DNA of 42,024 nucleotides from an uncultured Clostridium sp. (GCA_948473335.1 CAOKXF010000013.1:1-42024), one strand, 5' to 3'. Positions 1 through 9,752 are shown, counted from the stretch's first letter. Notes: generated from the sequence alone by a model not told the origin. Numbers and translations: made by a program.

Positions 1-1047
1 ATATATTACACAAAGAGAACAGATATAAAATATACAGTAGAATATTACTATGATGGAGTAAAAGATGAAAACGAAACAGAAGAAAATACAGCAACATTTA
101 AAGAAGTAATAGATGTATATGAAGACAAAATAAAAGAAGGATATGTATTAGCAAAAGTAGAAGGAAAACCATTAACAATACAAGCAGAGGAAGAAAAGAA
201 TATAATCAAGATATATTACGCAAAAGAAACAACAGCAACAGTAAAATATATAGACAAAACAACAAATGAAATACTAGAAGAAAGAACAGAGAAAGGATAT
301 ATAGGAAAAGAGTTTAAAACAGAAGCAAAAGATTTTGAAAACTATGTATTAGTAGAAGAGCCAGAAGAAAAAACAGTATTAATGAAAGAAGATGAAGTAA
401 TAGTAAAATATTATTATGTACATGTATCAAGTGGAGTAATAGAGAAACATATAGATATAGACACAGATGAAATCCTATACAATACAACACATGAAGGAAA
501 TGAAGGAGACGAATATAAAACAGAACCAAAAGAACTTAAAGGATATATTTTAGTAGAAGACAAATATCCAGAAAATGCAGAAGGAAAGATGGAAAGAGCA
601 GTTATAACAGTAAATTACTATTACAAGAAAAAAGAAGAAGCAAAAGTAACCATAAAATACATAGACAAAGAAACAAATGAAGAAATAGAAGAAAAAGTAA
701 TAATAGAAGGATATAAAGAGGATGAATATAAGACAGAACAAAAAGAAATAGAAGGATATGAATTCATTGAAGCATTAGGAGAACAAGAAGGAATAATGAC
801 AGGAGAAAAAGAAGTGATTTATTATTATCAAAAAGTAAAAGAACCAGAAATACCAGGAGAAGGAGGTTCAGAAAACGAAGAGAAACCAACAGAACCACAA
901 GATTCAACGACAATAGATAAAGTTATACCATCAGCAGGATTAACAAAAGAGCAAATAGCAATAATAGTAGTAACAATAATGGCAGCAATAACAGGAATAA
1001 TAGTTACAATAGGAATAAAAGGTATAAAACTGGACAAAAAACATTAG
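1..1047 (+). CDS. MucBP-repeat cell-surface protein (5' truncated)
   Basis: The reading frame is open from base 1, so the N-terminus lies outside the window; 348 residues are visible. It consists of MucBP-type repeats of about 65-70 residues, each with a core like VKYIDKxTNEIxEE, an EGYxxxEYKTE segment and a final VxVxYYY strand. Repeat cores start near visible residues 81, 146 and 216, with a degenerate unit before them. A Pro/Glu-rich linker follows, then IPSAG (residues 309-313), a hydrophobic segment (about 319-339) and a short Lys-rich tail. MucBP repeats occur in Gram-positive surface proteins thought to bind mucins or other glycans. The C-terminus has the layout of a sortase signal, but the motif is not LPxTG. 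A hairpin follows the stop. It is probably a secreted, wall- or membrane-anchored adhesin; the ligand cannot be inferred. Confidence 0.8.
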   Translation: MYYTKRTDIKYTVEYYYDGVKDENETEENTATFKEVIDVYEDKIKEGYVLAKVEGKPLTIQAEEEKNIIKIYYAKETTATVKYIDKTTNEILEERTEKGYIGKEFKTEAKDFENYVLVEEPEEKTVLMKEDEVIVKYYYVHVSSGVIEKHIDIDTDEILYNTTHEGNEGDEYKTEPKELKGYILVEDKYPENAEGKMERAVITVNYYYKKKEEAKVTIKYIDKETNEEIEEKVIIEGYKEDEYKTEQKEIEGYEFIEALGEQEGIMTGEKEVIYYYQKVKEPEIPGEGGSENEEKPTEPQDSTTIDKVIPSAGLTKEQIAIIVVTIMAAITGIIVTIGIKGIKLDKKH

Positions 1048-1070
1048 AACTAAATAGCAACAAAATATGA

Positions 1071-1106
1071 AGAACTTGTATAAGATAAAATTCTTATATA
1101 AGTTCT
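1071..1106 (+). terminator. hairpin after the surface-protein gene
   Basis: A 15-bp stem (arms 1071-1085 and 1092-1106, one G-T pair, 6-nt loop) lies 24 bases after the stop codon. The T-tract behind it is short, so termination strength is uncertain. Confidence 0.55.
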
Positions 1107-1245
1107 TTGAGTGTTTATAGTGAAAATATCAAGAAATTACAAATTCTTACAAATTACAGCACTAAAACCATAGAAAGAAGTAAAAGTGGCTTTTGAATTT
1201 TTCAGGCGTATTCGCCAAAGTCAGAAGCTACAATTACAATAAGAA

Positions 1246-1287
1246 AGAACTTTGAAATAAAAAGAAATATATAGATTTCAAAGTTCT
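1246..1287 (-). terminator. minus-strand terminator of the acyl-CoA synthetase gene
   Basis: A perfect 13-bp inverted repeat (1246-1258 and 1275-1287) lies just beyond the minus-strand stop codon at 1295. On the minus strand it is followed by a T-rich run. It faces the plus-strand terminator at 1071, as expected between convergent genes. Confidence 0.7.
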
Positions 1288-1294
1288 CAAGACA

Positions 1295-3019
1295 TTATTT
1301 AACATCCATATTTTTACCAAAACGTTTAATTTTTTTAGTAGTAGTTTTTTCAAATTCTTCTTCACGAACAATAAAGCTCTTGATGTGTTTGTAATTTGGA
1401 AGTTTGCTATTAACAGTTTGAACAATATCAGAAACTATTTTTTTAATTTCTTCTTTAGTAGGAACACTGCCTTTTAATTGCTCAGTAATAGCTTCCATAT
1501 TAGGGAATATTTGAGCATTAATATATGTTTCGTCATCATTATCTTTACGAATGCCTGAAACTAAAGATTCTGTTATTAAAGGATTATCATTTAAATAGTA
1601 TTCAACCTCTTCTGGATAGATATTTTTACCATTTTTTGTAACAATAACACTTTTGCATCTACCAGTAATATATAAATATCCATCATCATCTATTTTGCCA
1701 AGATCGCCAGTATGAAACCAACCATCAACTAACACTTTTTCAGTATCTGCAACATTATTATAATAACCAAGCATAACATTAGGACCTTTTACAATAATTT
1801 CACCAACGCCTTCATCATTTGGAGAAAATATTTTATATTCAACATTAGGGATAGGTAGGCCACAAGAATTACTCTTTGAAAAATAATCAGTGTTACCAGC
1901 AACTAATGGTGAACATTCTGTTAGTCCATATCCTTGCAATGTTCGTAAACCTAACTCATCAAATTCTTCTATTATTACTGGATTCATTGCAGCTGCACCT
2001 ACTATAAACACACGAAGTCTTCCACCTAATGAGTTTTTAACTTTAGACTTTACAATACCTTTTATGTAAAAAGGCAAGTTTTTAAAAGGATTTTCATTTT
2101 GCTTTTTATATTTATCTGGAACACCACTGTTGATACTTTTAATGATTTTTTTGTGCATATTTTCTAAAAGCAAAGGTACACAAAGAACGACAGAAGGATG
2201 GTATTCATTAATATTATTTGTAATATATCTTAAACCATCACAAAAAGCTATGCTGGCACCACTATATAATGGAAGTAAGAAACCAATAGTACATTCATAT
2301 GTATGATGTATAGGTAGAATTGATAAAAATAAATCATTTCTTTTTACTTTTACTATTCCAAAAATAGATAATAGATTAGAGCAAATATTTCTTTGAGATA
2401 GACATACTCCTTTTGCATTTCCAGTAGTTCCAGAAGTAAATAAAAGAATTTTCATTTCGTCTGGATTTACTGAAATATTATCGAAATTATTGTCACCATT
2501 TTCTACAAGATTTTTTCCCTTTGTTAGGGAGTTATCAAAAGAAATAAAGTCTTTTCCATTGTCGAATCCTAAGAATAAGATATGTTCGTTTTTTAACAGA
2601 TTTTTGTTTTTTAATATTTCACTTAAATTTTTGTCATCTCCTAATATTGCCATTGATTCTGAAACATTCATAAAATTAATAACGTCATTTGGATGTAATT
2701 CCTTATCTATAGGAACAACAATTCCCACAATTGATGATGCAAGATAAGAAATAGCCCATTTATAGCTATTTTTTCCAATAACACATATACGTTTGTTTAG
2801 TAAACCTTGTGATATAAGATATGTTCCAAGAGCTTGAACATCATTTTTTAGTTGCTCATAAGTTACAGTATATATTTCATTGTTTTCATTTTTTAATTTG
2901 AAAGCAGTTCTTGTTTTAAAAATTGTAGCTGAACGCTCTAATAGTTGCTTGAAATTATCTATTTCATCGGTTTTGTGGTATTTTTTCTTTAATTGTTCTG
3001 ATACTGGTAATTCTGCCAT
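1295..3019 (-). CDS. AMP-forming acyl-CoA synthetase-like enzyme
   Basis: This 574-residue protein belongs to the ANL adenylating superfamily and looks most like long-chain fatty acyl-CoA synthetases. These activate a carboxylic acid with ATP to an acyl-AMP and transfer it to CoA. The phosphate-binding loop FTSGTTGNAKG is at residues 194-204. Further motifs are YGLTEC, the GWFHTGDLG segment with its conserved Asp, and the hinge/C-terminal block TGRCKSVIVTKNGKNIYPEE. The last residues contain the catalytic-lysine region (KTTTKKIKRF). The start at 3019 is set by an AGGAGG at 3025-3030. A consensus promoter lies upstream, so it is probably a single-gene transcript. A close paralogue sits at 14423-16129. 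The acyl substrate cannot be read from sequence; fatty acid is the default guess. Confidence 0.88.
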   Translation of the reverse strand: MAELPVSEQLKKKYHKTDEIDNFKQLLERSATIFKTRTAFKLKNENNEIYTVTYEQLKNDVQALGTYLISQGLLNKRICVIGKNSYKWAISYLASSIVGIVVPIDKELHPNDVINFMNVSESMAILGDDKNLSEILKNKNLLKNEHILFLGFDNGKDFISFDNSLTKGKNLVENGDNNFDNISVNPDEMKILLFTSGTTGNAKGVCLSQRNICSNLLSIFGIVKVKRNDLFLSILPIHHTYECTIGFLLPLYSGASIAFCDGLRYITNNINEYHPSVVLCVPLLLENMHKKIIKSINSGVPDKYKKQNENPFKNLPFYIKGIVKSKVKNSLGGRLRVFIVGAAAMNPVIIEEFDELGLRTLQGYGLTECSPLVAGNTDYFSKSNSCGLPIPNVEYKIFSPNDEGVGEIIVKGPNVMLGYYNNVADTEKVLVDGWFHTGDLGKIDDDGYLYITGRCKSVIVTKNGKNIYPEEVEYYLNDNPLITESLVSGIRKDNDDETYINAQIFPNMEAITEQLKGSVPTKEEIKKIVSDIVQTVNSKLPNYKHIKSFIVREEEFEKTTTKKIKRFGKNMDVK

Positions 3020-3054
3020 ATAAACCTCCTAATTTATTCTTATTATTAAATATC

Positions 3055-3083
3055 ATTATATAGACTATTTTTTGAAAAGTCAA
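3055..3083 (-). promoter_or_regulatory. sigma-A promoter of the 1295-3019 gene
   Basis: On the minus strand TTGACT (3078-3083) and TATAAT (3055-3060) are separated by exactly 17 bp, about 35 bp upstream of the start codon. Confidence 0.75.
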
Positions 3084-3193
3084 TTAATTAATAATTTTTT
3101 TGTATGCTTAGAGGATATTTTTTTTCATAATTCTAGAAAGTTTCATTCTTGTTTTTTCATATTAAACAACATAGATTTTATGAAAGATTTATG

Positions 3194-3222
3194 TTGAAAT
3201 AAAAAGTCAAATAATATATAAT
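3194..3222 (+). promoter_or_regulatory. sigma-A promoter of the DUF4321 gene
   Basis: TTGAAA (3194-3199), a 17-bp spacer and TATAAT (3217-3222) point towards the gene starting at 3316. The 5' leader would be about 85 nt. Confidence 0.7.
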
Positions 3223-3315
3223 AATGAAAGACAAAAGCTAAATGTCTATATAATAGTGGTAGACAAAATCCAGTGTCTATGAATGAACAAAAGTTAAGAG
3301 GGAGGAAGAAAACAA

Positions 3316-3576
3316 ATGGCAGCAGCAAAAAATAAGAGCATATTAATATTATTAGTATTTATATTATCAGGATTAGTAATAGGAGGATTAATAGGTGAAT
3401 TGACAAAACATGTGGATTTTTTATGGTGGTTAAGCTATTCACAAGAATTTGGATTATCTACTCCATTAAATTTAGATTTAAGTATAGTAAAGATAACATT
3501 TGCATTATCATTTAGAATAAGTGTTGCAAGTATTCTTGGCATGTTGGCAGCTATATTTATATATAGAAAAGTATAG
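3316..3576 (+). CDS. DUF4321 small membrane protein
   Basis: This is an 86-residue protein with two hydrophobic segments (about residues 8-26 and 62-84). They flank a middle region with FLWWLSYSQEFGLSTPLNLDLSIVKITF-type composition. The pattern of a GLIIGxxxGE motif in helix 1, a central FGLS-PxxLDL stretch and a final helix ending YRKV matches the DUF4321 family of Clostridia, which has no established function. The start has a GGGAGGA ribosome-binding site and its own promoter. A hairpin follows the stop. It is likely an integral membrane protein expressed alone. Confidence 0.75.
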   Translation: MAAAKNKSILILLVFILSGLVIGGLIGELTKHVDFLWWLSYSQEFGLSTPLNLDLSIVKITFALSFRISVASILGMLAAIFIYRKV

Positions 3577-3593
3577 AAAAGTATTTAATTTGG

Positions 3594-3619
3594 TAATAGG
3601 CGCAGATATGCGCCTATTA
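3594..3619 (+). terminator. hairpin after the DUF4321 gene
   Basis: A perfect 11-bp stem (3594-3604 and 3609-3619) closes a GATA loop, and the core is GC-rich for this genome. The T-run downstream is poor, so this could be a terminator or an RNA-stabilising stem. Confidence 0.55.
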
Positions 3620-3692
3620 GTAAATAAGTTATTTTAAAAAATATATAGTAATACATAAAAATTAAATTAATAATAAAAGGAATGATAATAAA

Positions 3693-6600
3693 ATGGACCT
3701 AAAAGTAATATATGGAAAAGCTGGAACAGGAAAAAGTGAATATTGTTTCAAAGAAATAGCAGAATTGATAAAACAAAAAGAAAAGATAATAATAATTACA
3801 CCAGAGCAATTTTCATTCACAGCAGAAAGAAAATTGATGAAAACGATAAAGACAAAAGCAGTAATAAATGCAGAAGTAGTTACATTTAAAAGAATGGCAT
3901 ATAGAGTAGTAAATGAAATAGGAGCAAACAAAAAAATAGGTCTCACGAATTGTGGGAGAGCAATGCTAATATATAGTATTTTAGAAAAACAAAGAAACAA
4001 TTTAAAACTTTTAGGAAAAACAAAAGAAAATATAGAAATAGCAATGACAGCAATAAATGAATTCAAACAACATGCAATTACAAATGAACAATTAGCTATA
4101 GAAATGGAGCGAACAGAAGATAAATATTTAAAAACTAAATTACAAGATATGAATATTATATATGAAAGTTTTGAAAAACAAATAAAAGATAAATACATAG
4201 ATGAAACAGATTTATTAACAATATTATCAGAGAATATAAAAGAAACAGAAATGTTTAAAGATGTAATATTTTATATAGATGAATTTGCAGGATTTACAGC
4301 ACAAGAATATGAAATAATAAAAGAATTAGTAAAAATAGGAAAACAAGTAAATATAACAGCATGTACAGATAATTTATTCACAAGTGATAATCCAGAAAAT
4401 GATATATTTTATTCAAATAAACAAACAATAGCTAAAATATTTAAAATAGCGAATGAATTAAAAGTTAAAGTAAAAGAAATTGAAATGGAGGAAACATATC
4501 GATTTAAAAACAAAGAGTTAAAATATTTAAGTGAGAATTTATATAAAAATAAATTCACAAAGCAAGAAGAAAATGTGGATAATATTCATTTGTTTTTAGC
4601 AAAAAATCAATATTCAGAAATAGAAAAAGTTGCGAAAGAAATAACAAGACTGGTAAGAGATGAAAAATATAAATATAAAGAGATATCAATAATAACAAAA
4701 AATTTAGAAACATATTCTGGTCTAGTAAGAGCAATATTTTCAGAATATGAAATACCAGTATTTATAGATGAAAAAAGGGAATTAAGTCAAAATATATTTA
4801 TACAATATGTATTATCAATATTAGAAATATTTTCTAAAAATTGGAGCTATGAAGCTATATTCAATTATATAAAAACTGGTTTTTTAGATATAGATAGAGA
4901 TGATATATACAAATTAGAAAATTACTGTATAAAATGGGGAATAAAGCAAAGTAAATGGAGAAAAGATTTTACACCTTATGGGGAAGAAAAACAAAAAGAA
5001 GAAATTACAAGGTTAAATGAAATAAGAAAAGAAATAATAGAACCACTAATACAATTAAAGGAAAATATAGACAAAGAGAAAACAGCTGAGAATGTTACAA
5101 AAAATTTATATGAGTTTTTAGAAAAGCAAAAGATACAAGAGAAAATGGAACAAAGGATAGTCATTTTAGAAGAAAAAGGTTTGATAGATTTAGCGAATGA
5201 GTATTCAAATAGTTATCAAATATTAATGAATGTACTTGACGAAATAGTACTAGTATTTGGAAAAGAAAAAATGGCATTAGATAATAAATATGCTCAAATA
5301 TTAAAGGTTGGATTGCAAAATAGTGGTTTAGGAAAAATACCAGGAACACAAGATCAAGTAATATTAGGAGATGTAGACAGGTCAAGAAGTCATAAGGCAA
5401 GAGCAGTATTTATAATAGGAATTAATGATGGAGTATTTCCGAGTGTAAATAAAGATGAGGGATTTCTTAATGATGAGGATAGAGAAAATTTAAAAGAAAA
5501 TGGTATAGAATTAGCTAAAGGAACATTAGAAAGGTTATATGAAGATAATTTTAACATATATAAGGCGTTTACTACAGCAGAAGAACAATTATATTTATCA
5601 TATACATCAGCAGATTCAGAAGGAAAAGCACAAAGACCATCTGTTTTAATATACAAAATAAAGAAGTTATTTCCTAAGCTGTTTGAAGAAAGTGATGTAG
5701 TTAAGGAACAATATGAAATAACTAATGAAAGAAATACATATGAAGAATTATTACAAAATATAGCTAAAAAGAAGAATTGCGAAGAAGTAGAAAAGATATG
5801 GAAAGCAGTATATGAATATTACAATAGAAAAGAAAGTTGGAAATTACAACTACAAAACGATTTAAAAGGATTAGAATATACTAATATTCCAAACAAATTA
5901 GACGAAAATATAATAAAAAAAATATATGGAAATGTATTAAATACAAGTGTTTCTAAATTAGAACAGTATAGTAAATGCCCATTTTCATATTATTTAAAAT
6001 ATGAATTAAAATTAAAAGAAAAAGAAGAGTTAAAAGTACAAAATTTTGACACAGGCTCATTCATGCATGAAATAATAGACGAGTTTTTTAAAAAGGTTAA
6101 TGAAGATAATATAGCATTAACTGATTTTATAGAAAATAATTCAAAAATACAAGAATTAGTAGAACCAATAGTTGAAGAGAATCTTAATTTTGGTAAACAG
6201 TATATGTTTAAAGCAACAGTAAAATACAAAATTCTTATCAAGAGATTAAAAAGAATAATATCTACAGCTTTAAAATATATTATAGAAAGCATAGTATATA
6301 GTGATTTTGAAATACAAGGAACAGAGATAGAGTTTGGAACTGGAAAAGAATATAATCCTATCATAATAGAACTAGAAGATGGAAGAAAGATAGAGTTAAC
6401 AGGAAAAATCGATAGAATGGATATAGGACAAAATGAAGATGGAAAATATTTAAGAATAATTGATTATAAATCTTCTGCAAAGAATATAGACTTGAATGAA
6501 GTATATGTAGGAATACAATTGCAATTATTATCATATATAGATGCTGTATGTAAAGATGATATGTTACCAGCAGGAGCATTATATTTTAGCTTATTAGAGC

Positions 6601-7046
6601 AAATTGTGAAATCAGATAAAAAATTAAATGAAGAAGAGATTGAAGACCAAATAAGAAAGCAATTTAAAATGAAAGGCCTAATTTTAGCAGATGTAAAAGT
6701 TATCAAAATGCAAGATAAAAATTTAAAATCTGGCGCTTCTAAGATAATACCAGCTGGAGTTACAGCAAAAGGGTCAATAGATCAAAGATATACAAATGGT
6801 ATAAATAAAGAAGAATTTAAAATATTGCAAAAATATATTTTTAAGACCATAAAAGAGATATCAAAAGAAATACTAAAAGGAAACATAGATTTGAAACCAT
6901 ATAACAATAAGGGAAAAACACCATGTGATTATTGCAGTTATAAATCAGTATGTGGATTTGATACGAAAAATAATTCGTTTAAATATGTTGCAAATAAAAG
7001 TAATGATGATGTTGTCAAAAATATGGAAGAAAAATGTAAATTATAA
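3693..7046 (+). CDS. addB: AddB, helicase-nuclease subunit B
   Basis: This 1117-residue protein matches AddB/RexB. That subunit works with AddA to resect double-strand DNA breaks and load recombinase in Gram-positive bacteria. The Walker A motif GKAGTGKS is at residues 8-15. The C-terminal nuclease region has TGKIDRMD followed by LRIIDYKSS, the RecB-type catalytic Asp/Lys pattern. Four cysteines that would hold the 4Fe-4S cluster are visible: Cys762 (SKCPF) and Cys1078, Cys1081 and Cys1087 (CDYCSYKSVC). Length is close to the family norm. The next gene is pgeF rather than addA. AddA normally sits directly downstream of addB, so here it must be elsewhere or absent. Identification is firm. Confidence 0.93.
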   Translation: MDLKVIYGKAGTGKSEYCFKEIAELIKQKEKIIIITPEQFSFTAERKLMKTIKTKAVINAEVVTFKRMAYRVVNEIGANKKIGLTNCGRAMLIYSILEKQRNNLKLLGKTKENIEIAMTAINEFKQHAITNEQLAIEMERTEDKYLKTKLQDMNIIYESFEKQIKDKYIDETDLLTILSENIKETEMFKDVIFYIDEFAGFTAQEYEIIKELVKIGKQVNITACTDNLFTSDNPENDIFYSNKQTIAKIFKIANELKVKVKEIEMEETYRFKNKELKYLSENLYKNKFTKQEENVDNIHLFLAKNQYSEIEKVAKEITRLVRDEKYKYKEISIITKNLETYSGLVRAIFSEYEIPVFIDEKRELSQNIFIQYVLSILEIFSKNWSYEAIFNYIKTGFLDIDRDDIYKLENYCIKWGIKQSKWRKDFTPYGEEKQKEEITRLNEIRKEIIEPLIQLKENIDKEKTAENVTKNLYEFLEKQKIQEKMEQRIVILEEKGLIDLANEYSNSYQILMNVLDEIVLVFGKEKMALDNKYAQILKVGLQNSGLGKIPGTQDQVILGDVDRSRSHKARAVFIIGINDGVFPSVNKDEGFLNDEDRENLKENGIELAKGTLERLYEDNFNIYKAFTTAEEQLYLSYTSADSEGKAQRPSVLIYKIKKLFPKLFEESDVVKEQYEITNERNTYEELLQNIAKKKNCEEVEKIWKAVYEYYNRKESWKLQLQNDLKGLEYTNIPNKLDENIIKKIYGNVLNTSVSKLEQYSKCPFSYYLKYELKLKEKEELKVQNFDTGSFMHEIIDEFFKKVNEDNIALTDFIENNSKIQELVEPIVEENLNFGKQYMFKATVKYKILIKRLKRIISTALKYIIESIVYSDFEIQGTEIEFGTGKEYNPIIIELEDGRKIELTGKIDRMDIGQNEDGKYLRIIDYKSSAKNIDLNEVYVGIQLQLLSYIDAVCKDDMLPAGALYFSLLEQIVKSDKKLNEEEIEDQIRKQFKMKGLILADVKVIKMQDKNLKSGASKIIPAGVTAKGSIDQRYTNGINKEEFKILQKYIFKTIKEISKEILKGNIDLKPYNNKGKTPCDYCSYKSVCGFDTKNNSFKYVANKSNDDVVKNMEEKCKL

Positions 7047-7123
7047 TATAGTAATAATATAGTACAACTATAGTGAATGACTATCTAGCAATATAAAAAA
7101 TAACAATATGAAGCGGAGGTAAT

Positions 7124-7945
7124 ATGAAGGATTTATCTAATAAAAATGTAATACATGTAAAAAATGGGAAAATAGAATATTTACAATTTAGAAAATTATT
7201 AGAATATAAAGATGTTTTACAGCATGCTTATATATTGGGAATAGATAAAACATATAGGACATCAAGAATAAATGAAGAAATATCTCAAGAAGAAAAAAAT
7301 GATAGTATAAAAAATTATGAGGACTTTTGTACAAAAGTAGGGATGAACTACACAAATTTAATAACTACATTTCAAGCACATACAGATAATGTAATGACTG
7401 TTAATGAAAATGAACAATTTAACTTAGAAAAGTATCCAGTAGATGGAATATGTACAAATGTGAAAAATAACATTTTAGCAACAGTTAATGCAGACTGTAT
7501 ATTACTAATATTTTTTGACCCTATAAAAAAAGTAATTGCAAATACTCATTCGGGTTGGAGAGGAACTTTACAAAGAATATCAGTGAAGACAGTTGATAAA
7601 ATGATAAACGAATATGGATGTAATGCAAATGATATAATTTGTTGTATTTGCCCAAGTATACGAAAGTGTCATTTTGAAGTTGAACAAGATGTGAAAGATA
7701 AATTTGTTGAAGAATTTAAAGATATATCAAATCTAGAAGATATGATAGAAGAAACTGTCTTAAATAAAAAGTGGAATATAGATACAGTTTATATTAATAA
7801 AATCTTACTTGAAAAAGAAGGACTTAAAAGAGAGAATATTATTGATTCTGGTATTTGTAGCGTGTGCAATTGTGATATTATTCATTCGTATAGAATAGAA
7901 GGAAAAGGTAATGGTTTAAATACAGCTATTATTGAATTAATATAA
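7124..7945 (+). CDS. pgeF: PgeF/YfiH-type purine nucleosidase (peptidoglycan editing factor)
   Basis: This is a 273-residue member of the YfiH/DUF152 multicopper-oxidase-like fold family. Members have been described as purine nucleoside phosphorylase/adenosine deaminase enzymes and as peptidoglycan editing factors. The zinc-binding triad is visible as His86 (FQAHTD), Cys125 (NADC) and His142 (THSGWRG). The C-terminus has the characteristic SYRIEGKGNG segment. It starts 77 bp after addB with a strong GGAGG, so co-transcription with addB is likely. A 16-bp bidirectional terminator follows. The family assignment is secure; the in vivo substrate is not. Confidence 0.88.
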   Translation: MKDLSNKNVIHVKNGKIEYLQFRKLLEYKDVLQHAYILGIDKTYRTSRINEEISQEEKNDSIKNYEDFCTKVGMNYTNLITTFQAHTDNVMTVNENEQFNLEKYPVDGICTNVKNNILATVNADCILLIFFDPIKKVIANTHSGWRGTLQRISVKTVDKMINEYGCNANDIICCICPSIRKCHFEVEQDVKDKFVEEFKDISNLEDMIEETVLNKKWNIDTVYINKILLEKEGLKRENIIDSGICSVCNCDIIHSYRIEGKGNGLNTAIIELI

Positions 7946-8000
7946 TGCAAAGATTGTAAGTATGAAATAGAACCATAAAAAATTAAGAATACTGAAAATA

Positions 8001-8035
8001 TGTAAAAAGCAACTTTATGAAAGTTGCTTTTTACA
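8001..8035. terminator. bidirectional terminator between pgeF and the HAD gene
   Basis: A perfect 16-bp stem (8001-8016 and 8020-8035) closes a 3-nt loop. Each arm carries a T5 run on the exiting strand. It sits between convergent genes. Confidence 0.85.
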
Positions 8036-8058
8036 TGAATAAAAAAATTAATATTTTT

Positions 8059-8739
8059 TTAAAGAATATTTTCTAATTGTTTCAAATCAGTAATAATAGA
8101 ATAATTATCAATAATAATATCAGATTTATCACGAGTACCATCGAAATCGAAAAGTATAGCCTCCATACCAGCATTTTTAGCACCTAAAATATCATAAAAT
8201 TTAGAATCACCAATCATAATACATTCACTAGGAGAACAATGCAATTTATTCATAACATTTTGAAATGCATTTTTAAAAGGTTTAGAACCATAATAGTCTG
8301 AAGCAAAAACATCTTTGAAGTATTTTAGAAGTCCAATATTTTTTAGCCTTGCAATTTGAGCATCTCTAAACCAATTTGTAAGTACATACAAGTTATATTT
8401 AGTACTTAGATATTTTAAAGTACTTTCTTGTATAAAAGGATATCCAATCCAGTAGTTAGCAATATATTTATTAATTTCATCAATTAAAGATATTGAATAA
8501 TTTTTATTTAAAGTATTATTTATGAAATCTAACATATTTTGCTTAGAATAAACATTATCATTTTCAGTAAGCGTGAAACTATAATCATCTATTGCATTAT
8601 AAATATTGATATAATCTTTTTCATCATAACCTAAATTTGAAAGAGCATCTTTATAGTAAAGAGCATCGTCATCAAGGTTTTTAATCAAAGTATTATCTAA
8701 ATCAAACAAAATATTTTTAATAGCCATATAATTCTCCAT
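8059..8739 (-). CDS. HAD-superfamily phosphatase (YjjG-like)
   Basis: This is a 226-residue haloacid dehalogenase-type hydrolase. Motif I is FDLDNTL, with the nucleophile Asp near residue 13. Motif II is LTNW, motif III the Lys of GSKPFK, and motif IV MIGDSKFYDILGAKNAG. A helical cap lies between motifs I and II, as in nucleotide phosphatases of the YjjG type. Two starts are possible, at 8739 and four codons later. The first has an AGGAGA eight bases upstream and is kept. It begins 12 bp after the S66 peptidase gene, so both are one transcript. The substrate is unknown; a phosphorylated metabolite or nucleotide is likely. Confidence 0.82.
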   Translation of the reverse strand: MENYMAIKNILFDLDNTLIKNLDDDALYYKDALSNLGYDEKDYINIYNAIDDYSFTLTENDNVYSKQNMLDFINNTLNKNYSISLIDEINKYIANYWIGYPFIQESTLKYLSTKYNLYVLTNWFRDAQIARLKNIGLLKYFKDVFASDYYGSKPFKNAFQNVMNKLHCSPSECIMIGDSKFYDILGAKNAGMEAILFDFDGTRDKSDIIIDNYSIITDLKQLENIL

Positions 8740-8751
8740 ATAATATTCTCC

Positions 8752-9672
8752 TTATAATACACAATTTTCATTTAAAACAATTTTTTTATTTTGATTAGTA
8801 TCAATAGTAGCAGTTGTACCAATTGGAATAACAATTTTTTTATCGATATGTCCAAAATTATTAGATTTAATAATTGGAAAGCTAATATTATTTTCTAAAG
8901 TGTCAATAACAATTTTTTCTAAGCTAATATTAGAAGGATGTTCATAATTTCCAATCCAAAGCCCAGAAATTACATCAAAAACACCGTTTTGTTTCATATA
9001 ATATAAACATGAACTAACTCTAGTAGGGTCAGATTCATATCCAAGTTCCTCAATAAATAATATTTTATCTTTAAAATCAAGACAATATTTGCCACAAACC
9101 ATTTGAGTAGTAAGACTTAAGTTACCACCAATTAATTTTCCAGTAGCTTTTCCAGCATGTAATGTAAGATATTTTTCATCGTTATTTCCTAAATCAATAT
9201 TTTGCTCAATGAACCTTTTTACAACTTCTTTAAAGGAATAGTCGGTTTCCCAACTAGTTAACGATTTAAAAGTTGGACCATTGAAAGTTATTAATCCAGT
9301 TTTGGAAGTAATAGCATTAGTTAAAGAAGTAGAATCACTAAAACCACAAAGTATTTTTGGATTATTGGCAATTAAATCATAATCTAAATAGTCAAATACA
9401 GAGTTGGAATTACATCCTCCTTTAACGCAAAAAATTGCATTGACTGAATTATCAGCAAACATATCGTTTATATCTCCTGACTTTTCTAATACATTTGCGC
9501 TATATCCTAATAAATTGGAATATACGTGTTTTCCTAATTTTACTTTATATCCTAAGTTTTCAAAAAGTTCTGTGGATTTATTTATGTATTTTTTATCGTC
9601 TTCTTGAATTGGATTAGACGGTGCAATAACTCCTATTGTATCACCTTTTTTTAACTTTTTTGGTATTATCAT
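8752..9672 (-). CDS. S66 LD-carboxypeptidase (LdcA/MccF-like)
   Basis: This is a 306-residue S66 serine peptidase. The family trims the terminal D-Ala from muropeptide tetrapeptides during wall recycling (LdcA), or cleaves microcin C-type compounds (MccF). The nucleophile is Ser112 in CGFSD, the catalytic Glu lies in FIEEL (208/209), and the His is His275 in FGHID. The N-terminal GDTIGVIAPSNP and the KGG motif before DYLDYDLI are typical. The start has AGGAGA upstream. It is the first gene of a two-gene operon with the HAD phosphatase. Upstream of it lies a 129-bp repeat. The choice between recycling and antibiotic-immunity roles is open. Confidence 0.87.
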   Translation of the reverse strand: MIIPKKLKKGDTIGVIAPSNPIQEDDKKYINKSTELFENLGYKVKLGKHVYSNLLGYSANVLEKSGDINDMFADNSVNAIFCVKGGCNSNSVFDYLDYDLIANNPKILCGFSDSTSLTNAITSKTGLITFNGPTFKSLTSWETDYSFKEVVKRFIEQNIDLGNNDEKYLTLHAGKATGKLIGGNLSLTTQMVCGKYCLDFKDKILFIEELGYESDPTRVSSCLYYMKQNGVFDVISGLWIGNYEHPSNISLEKIVIDTLENNISFPIIKSNNFGHIDKKIVIPIGTTATIDTNQNKKIVLNENCVL

Positions 9673-9752
9673 AAATATTACATCTCCTATTTCTATTTAG
9701 ACTATAATACCATAAAATTTCTTTGATTAAAATAAAAAATCGAAAAAATTTT

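Noticed and set aside
3662..4198. Minus-strand frame of 178 residues inside addB
   Set aside because: It is hydrophobic, low-complexity and antisense to a well-supported gene.
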